Positions 36,804 to 47,149 of a stretch of 64,000 bases of DNA are shown one piece after another (position 1 is the first letter of the stretch; every line of letters starts with the position of its first letter). The stretch is from Ehrlichia japonica. GTDB lineage: Bacteria > Pseudomonadota > Alphaproteobacteria > Rickettsiales > Anaplasmataceae. Both the position numbers and the translations under genes were made by a program. The stretch spans positions 310,001-374,000 of the forward strand of contig NZ_CP007474.1 in the NCBI RefSeq assembly GCF_000632845.1, written 5' to 3'. Below the pieces are notes generated by a model. It had not been told where the DNA came from, made no database searches, and worked only from the letters and a program-made list of their open reading frames with translations.

Positions 36804-39392
36804 ATGGATCTCAATAAATTTACTGATATATCGAAGAATTTGATAATGCAGGCACAAACTGCAGCAATTGCGTCAGGGCATCAGTCGTTACTGCCAGAAC
36901 ATTTACTTAAAGTAATGTTAGATGATAAAGATGAACTTGTTGAGCTATTGCTAACTTCATGCGGGTGTGATATTAATAAAATATATAATGATGTAAAACT
37001 CTCCCTAAATAGATTACCTGTTATAAGTGGGAGCGGCAGTGGTCATATACATTTATCAAAAGAAATGGCTCAAGTTTTAGAGGAAGCTATTAGTCTTGCA
37101 AAAAGGAATCAGGATACTTATGTAACTGTTGAGCGATTATTACAAGCTCTTGCGATAGTCAAAGATACTAATGCTTACAAGATATTACTTGCACATGGAA
37201 TGACGCCTGTTAAATTAGAATCACTCATATTTAATATGCGTAATGGATCCAAAGCTGATACTGTTAATTCTGAGCAGAAATTCAATGCTCTAAAAAAGTA
37301 TGCTAAAGATATTACTGAATCTGCTATGGCTGGAAAACTTGATCCAGTTATTGGAAGGGATGAAGAGATTAGACGTACAATGCAAGTTTTATCACGCAGA
37401 ACAAAAAATAATCCTGTGTTAATTGGAGAACCTGGGGTTGGTAAGACAGCAATTATTGAAGGTTTAGCACAGCGTGTTGTAGTAGGTGATGTTCCTGTTA
37501 GTTTAAGATATACAAAAATAATGGCGTTAGATCTTGGAATGCTTGTTGCTGGCACTAAGTATAGAGGAGAATTTGAGGAAAGGTTAAAATCTGTAATTAA
37601 TGAAATAATAGCATCTAATGGTACTATTATATTGTTTATTGATGAATTACATACATTAGTTGGGGCGGGTGCTACAGATGGAGCAATGGATGCATCAAAT
37701 CTGTTAAAACCAGCTTTAGCAAGGGGTGAAATACATTGTATAGGAGCAACGACATTAGATGAGTATAGGCAGCATATAGAAAAAGATGCAGCATTGGCCA
37801 GAAGGTTTCAGCCTGTATTCGTTTCTGAATCTACTGTTAATGACACTATATCTATTTTACGTGGGCTGAAAGAAAAATATGAGGTACATCACGGTATTAG
37901 AATTGTGGATAGTGCAATTATTGCAGCTTCAACTTTATCGAATCGTTATATTACAGATAGATTCTTGCCAGATAAGGCTATAGATTTGATTGATGAAGCA
38001 GCAAGTCGTGTAAGAATAGAAATTGATAGCAAACCTGAAGTAATTGATGAATTAGATAGAAGAATTATTCAGTTGAAAATTGAGGCTGGAGTTTTAGAGA
38101 AGGAAAATACTGAATCCTCAAAACAGCGCTTGGTGCAATTAAGTAAAGAATTGGATAAGTTGAGTATTCAAGCAACGGAATTAAATAGTAAGTGGCAAGC
38201 CGAAAAAGTAAAAATATCGAGGATGCAAGAATGTGCAGAAAAATTGGATAACGCAAGAAATGATTTAGAAAAAGCTCAGAGGTCTGGTAATTTGGATAGA
38301 GCTGGTGAATTAATGTATGGAATTATCCCAGAGCTTGAAAAAGAATTAGCAAAATGTGAAAAGCCTAGTAGTAACATGTTAAAGAGAGAAGTTACTGAAA
38401 GTGATATAGCAAGTATTGTATCGCGATGGACAGGCATTCCTATTGAAAACATGATGAGTAATGAGAAGGAAAAATTACTGCAGATGGAAAAAGAACTAGG
38501 GAAAACGGTCATTGGGCAAGAAAGTGCTATTAAAGCAGTAAGTGATGCTGTTAGAAGATCGCGTGCAGGGGTACAAGATGCTAATAAACCATTAGGATCT
38601 TTTTTGTTTCTTGGACCTACTGGAGTAGGAAAAACGGAGTTAGTTAAGACATTGGCTGAATTTTTATTTTGTGATAGGTCTGCCCTTTTAAGATTTGATA
38701 TGTCAGAATTTATGGAAAAACATGCTGTATCTCGGTTAATAGGTGCTCCTCCAGGGTATGTAGGATATGATCAAGGAGGTATGTTAGCTGAAGCTGTCAG
38801 AAGGAGACCTTATCAAGTAATACTTTTTGATGAAATAGAGAAAGCACATGGAGATATTTTTAATATTTTATTGCAGGTGTTAGATGAAGGACGATTAACC
38901 GATAATCATGGAAAGTTAGTTGATTTTCGTAATACAATATTGGTTCTAACATCAAACTTAGGACAGGAAATATTAATTAATAATAAAGAGGATGTGGATA
39001 AGGAATCGGTAAAAAAATCTATAACTAATGTACTACAACATCATTTTCGTCCAGAGTTTTTAAATAGACTAGATGAAATTATTGTATTTCATAGATTAGC
39101 TAAGGAGCATATAGAGAAGATTATAGATATACAATTTTCACTATTGCAAAAAATTATTGCTCAAAAGAAGTTAAAGATTAGTTTGTCTTCAGAAGCAAAA
39201 TTGTGGTTAATGGATAATGGCTATGATCCTTTATACGGAGCTAGGCCTTTAAAGAGGTTAATACAACAAAGGATACAAAATAATTTAGCGAAATTAATTC
39301 TTGCGAATCAAATTAATGAAGGAGATAGACTTGAAGTAGTTTTGTTAAATGATGATTTAGTTATTAATAAGCTTATAGATAATGAACAATGA
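36804..39392 (+). CDS. clpB: ClpB disaggregase
   Basis: Hsp100 hexameric AAA+ unfoldase that rescues aggregated proteins with DnaK. At 862 residues it is full length. Domain order: N-terminal Clp_N repeat (1-145), AAA1 (about 160-390; Walker A GEPGVGKT, Walker B IILFIDELHTLVGAG), coiled-coil middle domain (about 400-520), AAA2 (about 560-770; GPTGVGKT, VILFDEIEKAH) and the C-terminal D2-small domain (YGARPLKRLIQQRIQN). The middle domain separates it from ClpA/ClpC. In Ehrlichia clpB is heat-responsive; no consensus sigma-32 promoter is evident in the upstream spacer. It is divergent from the SDR gene. Confidence 0.98.
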   Translation: MDLNKFTDISKNLIMQAQTAAIASGHQSLLPEHLLKVMLDDKDELVELLLTSCGCDINKIYNDVKLSLNRLPVISGSGSGHIHLSKEMAQVLEEAISLAKRNQDTYVTVERLLQALAIVKDTNAYKILLAHGMTPVKLESLIFNMRNGSKADTVNSEQKFNALKKYAKDITESAMAGKLDPVIGRDEEIRRTMQVLSRRTKNNPVLIGEPGVGKTAIIEGLAQRVVVGDVPVSLRYTKIMALDLGMLVAGTKYRGEFEERLKSVINEIIASNGTIILFIDELHTLVGAGATDGAMDASNLLKPALARGEIHCIGATTLDEYRQHIEKDAALARRFQPVFVSESTVNDTISILRGLKEKYEVHHGIRIVDSAIIAASTLSNRYITDRFLPDKAIDLIDEAASRVRIEIDSKPEVIDELDRRIIQLKIEAGVLEKENTESSKQRLVQLSKELDKLSIQATELNSKWQAEKVKISRMQECAEKLDNARNDLEKAQRSGNLDRAGELMYGIIPELEKELAKCEKPSSNMLKREVTESDIASIVSRWTGIPIENMMSNEKEKLLQMEKELGKTVIGQESAIKAVSDAVRRSRAGVQDANKPLGSFLFLGPTGVGKTELVKTLAEFLFCDRSALLRFDMSEFMEKHAVSRLIGAPPGYVGYDQGGMLAEAVRRRPYQVILFDEIEKAHGDIFNILLQVLDEGRLTDNHGKLVDFRNTILVLTSNLGQEILINNKEDVDKESVKKSITNVLQHHFRPEFLNRLDEIIVFHRLAKEHIEKIIDIQFSLLQKIIAQKKLKISLSSEAKLWLMDNGYDPLYGARPLKRLIQQRIQNNLAKLILANQINEGDRLEVVLLNDDLVINKLIDNEQ

Positions 39393-39834
39393 ATAAATGT
39401 TCGCTATAAGAATTTTTATTTTTTGCTGTGGTATTGAATTCATTTTTTACAAATAACAGGTGATTTGTAAAATGTTGTTAGCTTATGTGTAATTATATCA
39501 GTAATAAGTATTTAGAAAGTGATTTCTAGGATACAGTTTTGTATGTAATATGGAGTATTGCTGTTTTTACAAATAGTTAAGAATTTATTAAGTATAGATG
39601 ATTTATATGGTTATAAATGGTTGAGTATTTAAAAAGTGAATTCTTAAATTAATCTATTTATGAAAAAAATTGTAATGTGTCCGCATTTCTTGTAACTGTG
39701 TGTTAAGTTTATAGGCTGTGACTGTAATAGATTGGGGAGTATTATCTGAATTTGTAGTTTGTTAATACCATTAAGATATACGAGCAACACCCCTAAATGG
39801 GGTGTTGGTATAATAGTAATATAAGGAAGTGTTG
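39393..39834. other. Convergent spacer clpB / intradiol-like gene
   Basis: Contains an old imperfect duplication with TTTTTACAAATAACAGG (about 39444) and TTTTTACAAATAGTTAAG (about 39563), about 120 bp apart, with later shared AGTATTTA-AAAGTGA. A strong GC hairpin stands at its right end (separate entry). No gene found. Confidence 0.5.
39785..39807. terminator. Perfect 9-bp GC-rich hairpin between convergent genes
   Basis: CAACACCCC (39785-39793) pairs perfectly with GGGGTGTTG (39799-39807) around TAAAT. It lies 27 bp past the stop of the minus-strand gene and faces clpB from the other side. No T-run follows on either strand, so it may be a bidirectional, non-canonical terminator or an mRNA end stabiliser. 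Confidence 0.55.
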
Positions 39835-40509
39835 TTATCTGTAGGACTTATATGGGTTTTTATCCTCAATTGTAAGGTTAAAATAATAAGTTTTTATTCC
39901 AAGTGTATTTTTAGTATACCGTGCTACTAATAAATCTTGTAAGTTAGGATCTATATTTTTAAATTGATTGTCTACTGAGTTGTCATATTCTGGAAAAAAC
40001 ATTGTTGTATTAAAATCAGGAGATTCTGAATTTTGCAGCATGAAGTGTATACGAGGAACTTTATTGTTGTTATTAGTACCTGGGATTATTGTTATAAAAC
40101 TGTAGTTTCCTAAGTTATCAGTTACTGATTTTCCTGATCCAATAAATTGGTAATCATGCATATCTAACTTCTCTGGGATAAGCTCTGATTTGTGGTCATA
40201 ATCTTGGCTGTCTTGATATATTCCATATGCATTAGTGTGCCAGATAAATACATTAACATTTGCTATAGGTATGCAATTTGTGTCAGTGATTTTGCCAATA
40301 ATATATATCAATTCTCCATTGGCTGATAATGGACTACTCATCTTGTGTCGTAAATTATTTGATAACGAAAATTTACTTGGTTTATTGCTTAGGTCGTAGA
40401 CTTCAGGAGTTTTTTGACATTTAATAAGTATTGGCTCAGTTGCCATTGCACTATGTGTACATATTATACTTGTGAATAAACATAATAATAATTTTGCGAA
40501 ATAGTTCAT
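39835..40509 (-). CDS. Exported intradiol-dioxygenase-like protein
   Basis: A 224-residue protein with a clear signal peptide (MNYFAKLLLCLFTSIICTHSAMA, cleavage after AMA). The mature part matches the intradiol ring-cleavage dioxygenase / protocatechuate 3,4-dioxygenase beta fold: IYIIGKITDTNCIPIANVNVFIWHTNAYGIY, then SVTDNLGNYSFITIIPG and VPRIHFML. Of the four Fe(III) ligands (Tyr, Tyr, His, His), the tyrosine of NAYGIY and the second histidine of RIH appear present; the first histidine of HIH is Arg, and the PYPW tyrosine is missing. The protein is exported and may have lost aromatic-ring cleavage. Similar secreted proteins occur in Anaplasmataceae; their function is unknown. Confidence 0.75.
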   Translation of the reverse strand: MNYFAKLLLCLFTSIICTHSAMATEPILIKCQKTPEVYDLSNKPSKFSLSNNLRHKMSSPLSANGELIYIIGKITDTNCIPIANVNVFIWHTNAYGIYQDSQDYDHKSELIPEKLDMHDYQFIGSGKSVTDNLGNYSFITIIPGTNNNNKVPRIHFMLQNSESPDFNTTMFFPEYDNSVDNQFKNIDPNLQDLLVARYTKNTLGIKTYYFNLTIEDKNPYKSYR

Positions 40510-40914
40510 CTTATTACCATAATTTAAATACTTTTAGTCATAAACAAGATTAATATTTGATCATGATTTAACTTAATTTTACTTTACAGCTATCATGTTA
40601 TCCTAATAATTTCTTGTTGCAGCAATATTATAAATGCTAATTATTGTAATTTTAAAAAACTTTTATGTGATTATTTATGACGATAAGTTAATAGGACATG
40701 TTCTATTTAATGTTATGAACTTATAGTTTTGTGCTGAATTTGTATAACATGATATTTCATACCTCATATGGAAATAATGCTTTTTTATATATAGAAGTTA
40801 TGCTGTACCTAATAAGATATAATGATTGGTATCATGTTAAGATTTTACTTGAAAAATTTGTGAAAAGAGTTAGAGTGATGCATATATTGATAAATGCCAA
40901 TTTAGGATAATCAT
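40510..40914. other. Divergent spacer intradiol-like gene / pepA
   Basis: About 400 bp of AT-rich DNA that should hold both promoters. No clear regulatory site identified. Confidence 0.4.
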
Positions 40915-42417
40915 ATGATAGATATATCATTTTCAAGTTTGATGCCAGGAGTGTCTTTGTTCTTAAAAACAACAGCAATAGTTGTAGGTATTTTTGAAGG
41001 TAGTAATCACTTAGAGGACTACAATGCTTTGGCTGGTCATAGTGAAGAAATCATGAAAGTGGTAGAAGGTTATAAATCTTTTAATGGTAAATTTGCAGAA
41101 GTATTGCCAATTGTTGGATTAGGTGAAGGGTATCCTATAGTAATAGTAGTAGGATTAGGTAAAGCTGAAGAGTTTGATGAAAACAAGTCTTTAAAAATTG
41201 GTGGTATCATATATTCTGAACTTAATAAAATGAAAATATCAGAAGCTTCAATTATCAACAGTAATGATAGTGATATTATGGCTAATATTGCTTATGGAGC
41301 ATTTCTGCGCAGTTTTAAATTTGATAAATATTTTGTGCAGAAAAAAGATGATCATGCAACTTATGTGCGTAAGTTAGAATTCTTTTCAAAGAGTAATTCG
41401 CAAAAAACAGCTTCTTTATTTGATACTTTAAAGGCTGAGGGTGAATCGGTGTTTTTAGCTCGTTCTTTTGTATCAGAGCCTCCCAATGTTCTTTACCCAG
41501 AAATCTATGCTCAGATGATATATGAAGAATTGAGTAAAGTAGATGTTAAAGTTGAAATATTTGATGAAGATTACATGAAATCAAATCAGATGATGGCACT
41601 TCTGGGTGTTGGTCAAGGTAGCGCTAAGAAGTCTAGGCTTGTAGTGATGAGATGGAATGGAGGAAAAGAAACAGACAAACCTATAGCATTTGTTGGAAAA
41701 GGAGTGACTTTTGATACTGGTGGAATATCTTTAAAGCCTTCTAAAGGTATGTGGGATATGAAGTATGATATGGCTGGTTCTGCTTCTGTTGTAGGTATTA
41801 TGCGTACTCTTGCGGCGAGAAAGGCAAAGGTTAATGCTGTAGGGGTGGTAGGATTAGTTGAAAATGCTATAGGGGGAAATGCACAGAGGCCAAGTGATAT
41901 TGTAACTTCAATGTCTGGACAGACTATTGAGGTGTTAAATACTGATGCAGAAGGTAGATTAGTTTTAGCTGATGCTCTATGGTATACTCAAAAAATGTTT
42001 GCCCCAAAATTAATGATAGATTTAGCAACTTTAACTGGTGCAGTAGTTGTAGCGTTAGGGAATAATCAATATGGTGGGGTTTTTTCAAATGATGATGCTA
42101 TTGCAAGTCAATTAATTGTTGCTGGTAATGAATCTGGTGAGAAATTATGGAGATTACCTTTAGATGATGCATATGATAACCTTATAAATTCTTCAGTTGC
42201 TGACATGCAGAATATTTCAACAAAAGGATATGGTGCAGATAGTATTACTGCTGCGCAGTTTCTACAAAGATTTGTAAATAAAACCCCTTGGGCACATCTG
42301 GATATTGCTGGTATGGCATGGGACAATGAAGGTAATGAGATATGTCCTAAGGGTGCAACTGGATTTGGTATAAGATTACTAAATAGGTTAATATTAAAAT
42401 ACTATGAGGCTCATTAA
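40915..42417 (+). CDS. pepA: Cytosol (leucyl) aminopeptidase PepA, family M17
   Basis: Di-zinc hexameric aminopeptidase that removes N-terminal residues, 500 residues. Active-site blocks are VGKGVTFDTGGISLKPSKGMWDMKYDMAGSA (metal and substrate lysine/aspartates) and the M17 signature NTDAEGRLVLADAL. Additional family blocks are RSFVSEPPNVLYPE and GADSITAAQFLQRF with WAHLDIAG. In E. coli PepA also binds DNA at Xer sites; nothing here tests that. It reads toward purN, which is 172 bp away. Confidence 0.98.
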   Translation: MIDISFSSLMPGVSLFLKTTAIVVGIFEGSNHLEDYNALAGHSEEIMKVVEGYKSFNGKFAEVLPIVGLGEGYPIVIVVGLGKAEEFDENKSLKIGGIIYSELNKMKISEASIINSNDSDIMANIAYGAFLRSFKFDKYFVQKKDDHATYVRKLEFFSKSNSQKTASLFDTLKAEGESVFLARSFVSEPPNVLYPEIYAQMIYEELSKVDVKVEIFDEDYMKSNQMMALLGVGQGSAKKSRLVVMRWNGGKETDKPIAFVGKGVTFDTGGISLKPSKGMWDMKYDMAGSASVVGIMRTLAARKAKVNAVGVVGLVENAIGGNAQRPSDIVTSMSGQTIEVLNTDAEGRLVLADALWYTQKMFAPKLMIDLATLTGAVVVALGNNQYGGVFSNDDAIASQLIVAGNESGEKLWRLPLDDAYDNLINSSVADMQNISTKGYGADSITAAQFLQRFVNKTPWAHLDIAGMAWDNEGNEICPKGATGFGIRLLNRLILKYYEAH

Positions 42418-42589
42418 GGTATTGTAGTAGTGCATTTATAGCAAAGTGTCTGGGAGGTTAATATTTTGCCATTGAATTATGGTCTTGTATTAGGTTTTAT
42501 AGGGTGTTATATCAGTTTAGTGTTTAGATAAAACTTGATTTATTTTTAATACTATTTATACGTGATTAATATATGGGTAGCTTAATTAT

Positions 42590-43216
42590 ATGGTACCACT
42601 TAAGTTAGGTATTTTGATTTCAGGAAGGGGTTCTAATATGCAAGCATTAATTAATGCTTGTGCTCGAGATGATTTTCCTGCAGAGGTGTCTTGTGTGATT
42701 TCTAATAACCCTGATGCAAATGGATTATTGATTGCACAAAAAAGTAATGTTAAAACTTTCGTACTTCAAGGACGTCCATTGGATTTTGATGTTGTTGATA
42801 GTATACTTAAGGAGTATCAAGTAGATTTAGTATGCCTTGCAGGATTCATGAGTATTGTGCCTGAAAGCTTTATTAATCGATGGTTCCATAAAGTCATTAA
42901 TATACATCCTTCTCTTTTGCCATCTTTTAAGGGGCTGAATGCGCAGTCTCAAGCATTGAAGGCTGGGGTTAAGATAGCAGGATGTACTGTGCATTATGTA
43001 TACCCAGAAGTTGATGGTGGGCCTATTATTATGCAGGCAGCAGTTCCTGTTTTTTCATCAGATAGTGTTACAGACCTTTCCGATAGAATCTTAAAAATGG
43101 AACATCTTTGCTACCCTAAAGCTGTGGAATTGATTGCATTAAATCAACTTCAGCTTAATGAGAATTTGGCGACGTCAATGGAATTGTTACATATGTTTTA
43201 CAATGAGACTATCTAG
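42590..43216 (+). CDS. purN: Phosphoribosylglycinamide formyltransferase (GART)
   Basis: Third step of de novo purine synthesis using 10-formyl-THF; 208 residues, normal length. Visible features: N-terminal KLGILISGRGSNMQALI, LVCLAGFMSIVPESFINRW, the catalytic His in INIHPSLLPSFKG and Asp in HYVYPEVDGGPII. The ATG at 42590 is chosen. The downstream lipB (276 bp) is on the same strand but has its own spacer. Confidence 0.97.
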   Translation: MVPLKLGILISGRGSNMQALINACARDDFPAEVSCVISNNPDANGLLIAQKSNVKTFVLQGRPLDFDVVDSILKEYQVDLVCLAGFMSIVPESFINRWFHKVINIHPSLLPSFKGLNAQSQALKAGVKIAGCTVHYVYPEVDGGPIIMQAAVPVFSSDSVTDLSDRILKMEHLCYPKAVELIALNQLQLNENLATSMELLHMFYNETI

Positions 43217-43491
43217 TTTCTCTTATATGGTAATGCAAGGTCTTGGTTATATTTGTATATGTTTTTTTATTTTACTCATAGTAAGTTTGTAATGGTGTAT
43301 ACAATTACGCCTAGTTTATGTAAGATTTTTTAGTAGCATGGCATTTTCATTTTGTTTACTCTAAGTTTTACAGTTAATTTGACATTAATTCTACTTACTA
43401 TATCTGTATTTTCGTTTTTATTATATTATAATTGTCTTTTATTATTAAGGATACAATACTGTAGAAGTTTTTCTTGGTGCGTATTAAATTT
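43217..43491. other. Spacer purN / lipB
   Basis: AT-rich; includes an in-frame TTG at 43474 upstream of the preferred lipB ATG. No other feature. Confidence 0.35.
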
Positions 43492-44136
43492 ATGTCATGC
43501 AGTTTAATAGAATGGAAGATAGAATCTTCACAAGTAGATTATCAAGAGGCAGTTTGCTTTATGCAGCAGAGGGTAGAGGGTATTTTTAATGGCTTGCAAA
43601 AAGAATTGGTATGGCTGCTAGAACATCCTCCATTGTATACTGCTGGTACTGGGGCTAAGATTGAAGATTTACTAGTTAATCATTTATTCCCTGTATATGC
43701 TACGAATAGAGGTGGTAAATATACTTATCATGGTCCTGGGCAAAGGATTGCTTATATTATGCTAAATTTAAAAATTAGAAATAAGTGTAATGTTAGACTG
43801 TATGTTGAGACTTTAGGCAATTGGATTGTTGAAACTTTAAATCATTTTTCAGTAAAATCGTATTTTAATCCTGACTTGATAGGGGTATGGGTAACTCATG
43901 GTGGTACTGAAAAAAAAATTGCTGCATTTGGAATCAGAATAAGAAGATGGATAACTTATCATGGAGTATCTGTAAATGTTTACACAGATCTTTCTCATTA
44001 TTCAGGTATAGTACCATGTGGTATAAAAGATTATAGTATTACTTCTCTTGAGCAATTAGGAGTTGATATTTCTTATGAAGAATTTGATATTGTGCTAAAG
44101 AAGAAATTTTATGAAATTTTTTCTAATTTTAATTAA
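43492..44136 (+). CDS. lipB: Octanoyl-[ACP]:protein N-octanoyltransferase
   Basis: Transfers octanoate from acyl carrier protein to lipoyl domains, the first step of lipoate synthesis. Family blocks are EHPPLYTAGTGAK, TNRGGKYTYHGPGQRIAYIMLNL, the lysine segment KKIAAFGIRIRRWITYHGVSVNV and the catalytic cysteine in IVPCGIKDY. The ATG at 43492 is preferred over an in-frame TTG at 43474, because it places the N-terminus at the usual position. It is 214 residues from this start. It acts with LipA, which is not in the window. Confidence 0.95.
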   Translation: MSCSLIEWKIESSQVDYQEAVCFMQQRVEGIFNGLQKELVWLLEHPPLYTAGTGAKIEDLLVNHLFPVYATNRGGKYTYHGPGQRIAYIMLNLKIRNKCNVRLYVETLGNWIVETLNHFSVKSYFNPDLIGVWVTHGGTEKKIAAFGIRIRRWITYHGVSVNVYTDLSHYSGIVPCGIKDYSITSLEQLGVDISYEEFDIVLKKKFYEIFSNFN

Positions 44137-44537
44137 TAGAGAATGATAAAATATCGTATTACATGTCTTTAATTACTTTATTGCTCATATTTAATAATTA
44201 CTTATGATAAAGTATGATTGTTATTTATAAGTGTGGAAAAAATTTCTGTATAAATACATTAGATTTAATGCATCTTTTTTGTATTGAAGGTACTATATAA
44301 ATGTTCTATGGAAATTTGTTATTTTGTGTGAATTAATAATTATACTAGTTTTTATATGAAGGGTAATAAAATAGATAATCCTTTAGTTTTTGTTGGATAA
44401 AGTAATTCTATGTAAATGCAAATTGAATTAAATTGATAGATTTTTTTAAATTGAGTAGTATTATTAAGTGTTTTATGTAAATTAGTAATAACAGTAATTT
44501 AATGCAAGAAGTAATAAATATTTAAGCAAGTAGTAAC
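44137..44537. other. Convergent spacer lipB / pyrC
   Basis: About 400 bp of AT-rich DNA; no terminator with a convincing stem, no gene. Confidence 0.4.
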
Positions 44538-45881
44538 TTAAGTTATAATTTCTGCTCTATAAATAGTTTTACCAGATACTATAGTCCTTAAAACTTTACC
44601 TTTTACCTTTCGGTTATGGAAAGGGGAGTTTTTTGATTTACTTGCAAATTTTGATGTATCGATTATCCATCTATGATCTAGGTCTAATATGATTAAATCT
44701 GCAGCATAGCCTTTTTTTATACGTCCTCTTGGTACTTTTATGATATCGGCTGGTTTATATGTCAGTGTTGCAAGTAAATCTATTAAAGGCATAGTACCAT
44801 TATGATATAGTTCTAAAGAAATTGGAAGCATTGTTTCGAGTCCAACTGTGCCAAAAGCAGCTGTATCTAATGGTAGTTCCTTAGAATTTATATCATGTGG
44901 AGCATGATCTGTTGCTATACAATCTATTATGCCATTTTTTAATCCTTCTATCATACTAAGGCGATCACTTTCAGTTCGTAAAGGAGGGTTTATCTTTGCA
45001 AGACTACCATGTGTTATAATCTCTTTTTCAGTTAAAGTTAAGTGATGGGGAGTTACTTCACAAGTAACCTTTAATCCTTGACTTTTTGCTTGTTTTATTA
45101 TGTTTAGAGAATCTTTAGATGAAACATGTAAAATGTGATAATGTACATTTTTAATGTTTTTCATTAAAGCAATATCGCGATTTACTATTATGGATTCTGA
45201 AATATCAGGTATACCTTTCAATCCTAGTTCGTACGATACTGTTCCTTCGTTAATGCACCCATTATTGGATATATCTAAGTCTTCTGCGTGTTGGGCTACG
45301 ACGGTATCTAACATGCTTGAGTAAGTTAGTGCTTGTTGCATTATCAAAGAATTCATCACTGGCATGCCATCATCAGTAAACCCAACTGCTCCTGCTTCTT
45401 TTAGTAAAGCCATGTCAGATAATGAGTTATCTGGTTTTGTTATAGAACCATAAAATTCTATATTAACATAAGCACTTTCTAAAGCTCTCATTTTAATGTA
45501 TTTTGCAACGATGACGCTGCTAATAGTAGGGATGGTATTGGGTTGACAAACTACAGTCGTTACGCCCCCAGCTGCGGCAGATTTGCTTCCTGTGTTGATA
45601 TTTTCTTTATGTTCTTGTCCTGGTTCACGGAAATGCACATGGATATCGATTAAACCTGGCATCAATATATTATTATTACAATCTATGACTTCATCTACAG
45701 TACTTGGTATGCCATTAGCAAACAGATCAGGACCAAAATCAATGACCTTATCTCCCTTGGTAAGTAATGAACCTCTTATATCTAATTTAGATTCTGGATC
45801 AATAATTCTTGCATTAATATAGGCAACAGTAAAATCTGCATGCTGCCCACTACCTAACAATTCCCAAGATTGTTTATACAT
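44538..45881 (-). CDS. pyrC: Dihydroorotase, class I
   Basis: Zinc amidohydrolase closing carbamoyl-aspartate to dihydroorotate in pyrimidine synthesis. At 447 residues it belongs to the long class I type. Metal motif HVHFREPG (about 83-90), then TVVCQPNTIP, AVGFTDDG, HILHVSSKDSL, VTPHHLTLTE and the catalytic aspartate segment IDCIATDHAPHD. It is isolated; carB lies 4-9 kb away on the same strand and is not in an operon with it. Confidence 0.96.
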   Translation of the reverse strand: MYKQSWELLGSGQHADFTVAYINARIIDPESKLDIRGSLLTKGDKVIDFGPDLFANGIPSTVDEVIDCNNNILMPGLIDIHVHFREPGQEHKENINTGSKSAAAGGVTTVVCQPNTIPTISSVIVAKYIKMRALESAYVNIEFYGSITKPDNSLSDMALLKEAGAVGFTDDGMPVMNSLIMQQALTYSSMLDTVVAQHAEDLDISNNGCINEGTVSYELGLKGIPDISESIIVNRDIALMKNIKNVHYHILHVSSKDSLNIIKQAKSQGLKVTCEVTPHHLTLTEKEIITHGSLAKINPPLRTESDRLSMIEGLKNGIIDCIATDHAPHDINSKELPLDTAAFGTVGLETMLPISLELYHNGTMPLIDLLATLTYKPADIIKVPRGRIKKGYAADLIILDLDHRWIIDTSKFASKSKNSPFHNRKVKGKVLRTIVSGKTIYRAEIIT

Positions 45882-46510
45882 GTTTCAAGTGCCTAGAAAA
45901 TCAATAAATGAGTAATCCATATAAATACAATAATTATATATGTAAGTTGTTGAATAGTCAATATTTATATATAGCATATGTAGTACTATAAATTGTATTT
46001 TCTTTAATAATAGAACAAGATATCAGGGATACTTATAGAGAATTTTCACCTTTGCTACAAGTAAAAGATGTATTATAGATTAATGCTTCATATATGACTA
46101 AAGAACAGGTATTTTTATATATCAAAGAAAAAATAAAAACCTATTATATATATGAAAAATCTCACGTGTTATTGTGTGGTTTTTTTAATTTTGGATTCTA
46201 TTGATTTACTTAACTCATACATAATCTTGACCATTATTATGTTCTAAGAAAACTGTCATAAAATCCATTTATTAAAATATTAATTTAGAGCGGAATCATA
46301 CATGTAATATATTAAAATGTCAATATGAGAAAGTTAATAAATTAACTAATTAATTGCTCTCCAGACATAATATAGTGTTGTATTAATTTTTTTACTGATA
46401 TTATGTGAACTTTGAAGTTCTGAATTTTAGTAATTTCTTTTCTAATATTCTAGTTTAATCTAATTGTACTGTAGTTCCAGATTTTTGGAACTACTTGATG
46501 ATGGTTTTTC
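45882..46510. other. Spacer pyrC / coaB
   Basis: About 630 bp of AT-rich DNA including the pyrC promoter region. A hairpin CTGTAGTTCCAGA / TTTTTGGAACTACTTG (about 46469-46497) is visible near the coaB stop: AGTTCCA and TGGAACT pair. This could help terminate coaB on the minus strand. No gene recognised. Confidence 0.4.
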
Positions 46511-47149
46511 TTATTCTTTATTAGCTAGAAAATTTATGATTTGCTTTGTAATTAATTGACCTATCTCTTTTTTAGACATTATAGGAAATTCTTGATAATG
46601 ATCTTTAGTAATAATGGTAATTTTGTTATAGTCATTTCCCATAACTTGTTCATTGTTAATGATTGTTGTATTACTGATAATCCAATCACATTGTTTTTTT
46701 TTTAGTTTGATTTTTGCATTTTCTATGACATTTTCTGACTCTAATGAAAATCCAATTACCAGTTTTGGTCTTTTTTTATGAGTACTTATACAATGAACAA
46801 TATCTGGATTATTAGTGATTCCAATATTTGTAATTTCATGTTTTTTTATTTTTCTAGTAAAATATGTAGGACACCAATCAGTTACTGCTGCTGTAAAAAT
46901 TGCAATATCTACTGGTAGTAATTTTATGCAGGTTTGTAACATTTCATTGCAATTTTTTACATGAAATATATTTTGTATGCTATGGTTGTGAATAGTAACT
47001 GGACCAGATACTAAATTTACTTTCCAACCAATTTTATTCATGTACTCTGCAATTGCATATCCTTGTTTTCCAGATGCACTATTAGTAATGTATCTGATTG
47101 GATCGATTGATTCTTGTGTTGGTCCAGCTGTTATTAAGACATTAACCAT
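46511..47149 (-). CDS. coaB: Phosphopantothenate-cysteine ligase, stand-alone CoaB domain
   Basis: Ligates cysteine to phosphopantothenate in coenzyme A synthesis. At 212 residues it is only the CoaB half of the usual bifunctional Dfp/CoaBC. Typical start VLITAGPTQESIDPIRYITNSASGKQGYAIAEY, AAVTDWCP, and the DFP-C region PKLVIGFSLESEN with KKKQCDWIISNT. The CoaC decarboxylase half is absent here and expected elsewhere in the genome. It is divergent from fumC. Confidence 0.93.
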   Translation of the reverse strand: MVNVLITAGPTQESIDPIRYITNSASGKQGYAIAEYMNKIGWKVNLVSGPVTIHNHSIQNIFHVKNCNEMLQTCIKLLPVDIAIFTAAVTDWCPTYFTRKIKKHEITNIGITNNPDIVHCISTHKKRPKLVIGFSLESENVIENAKIKLKKKQCDWIISNTTIINNEQVMGNDYNKITIITKDHYQEFPIMSKKEIGQLITKQIINFLANKE

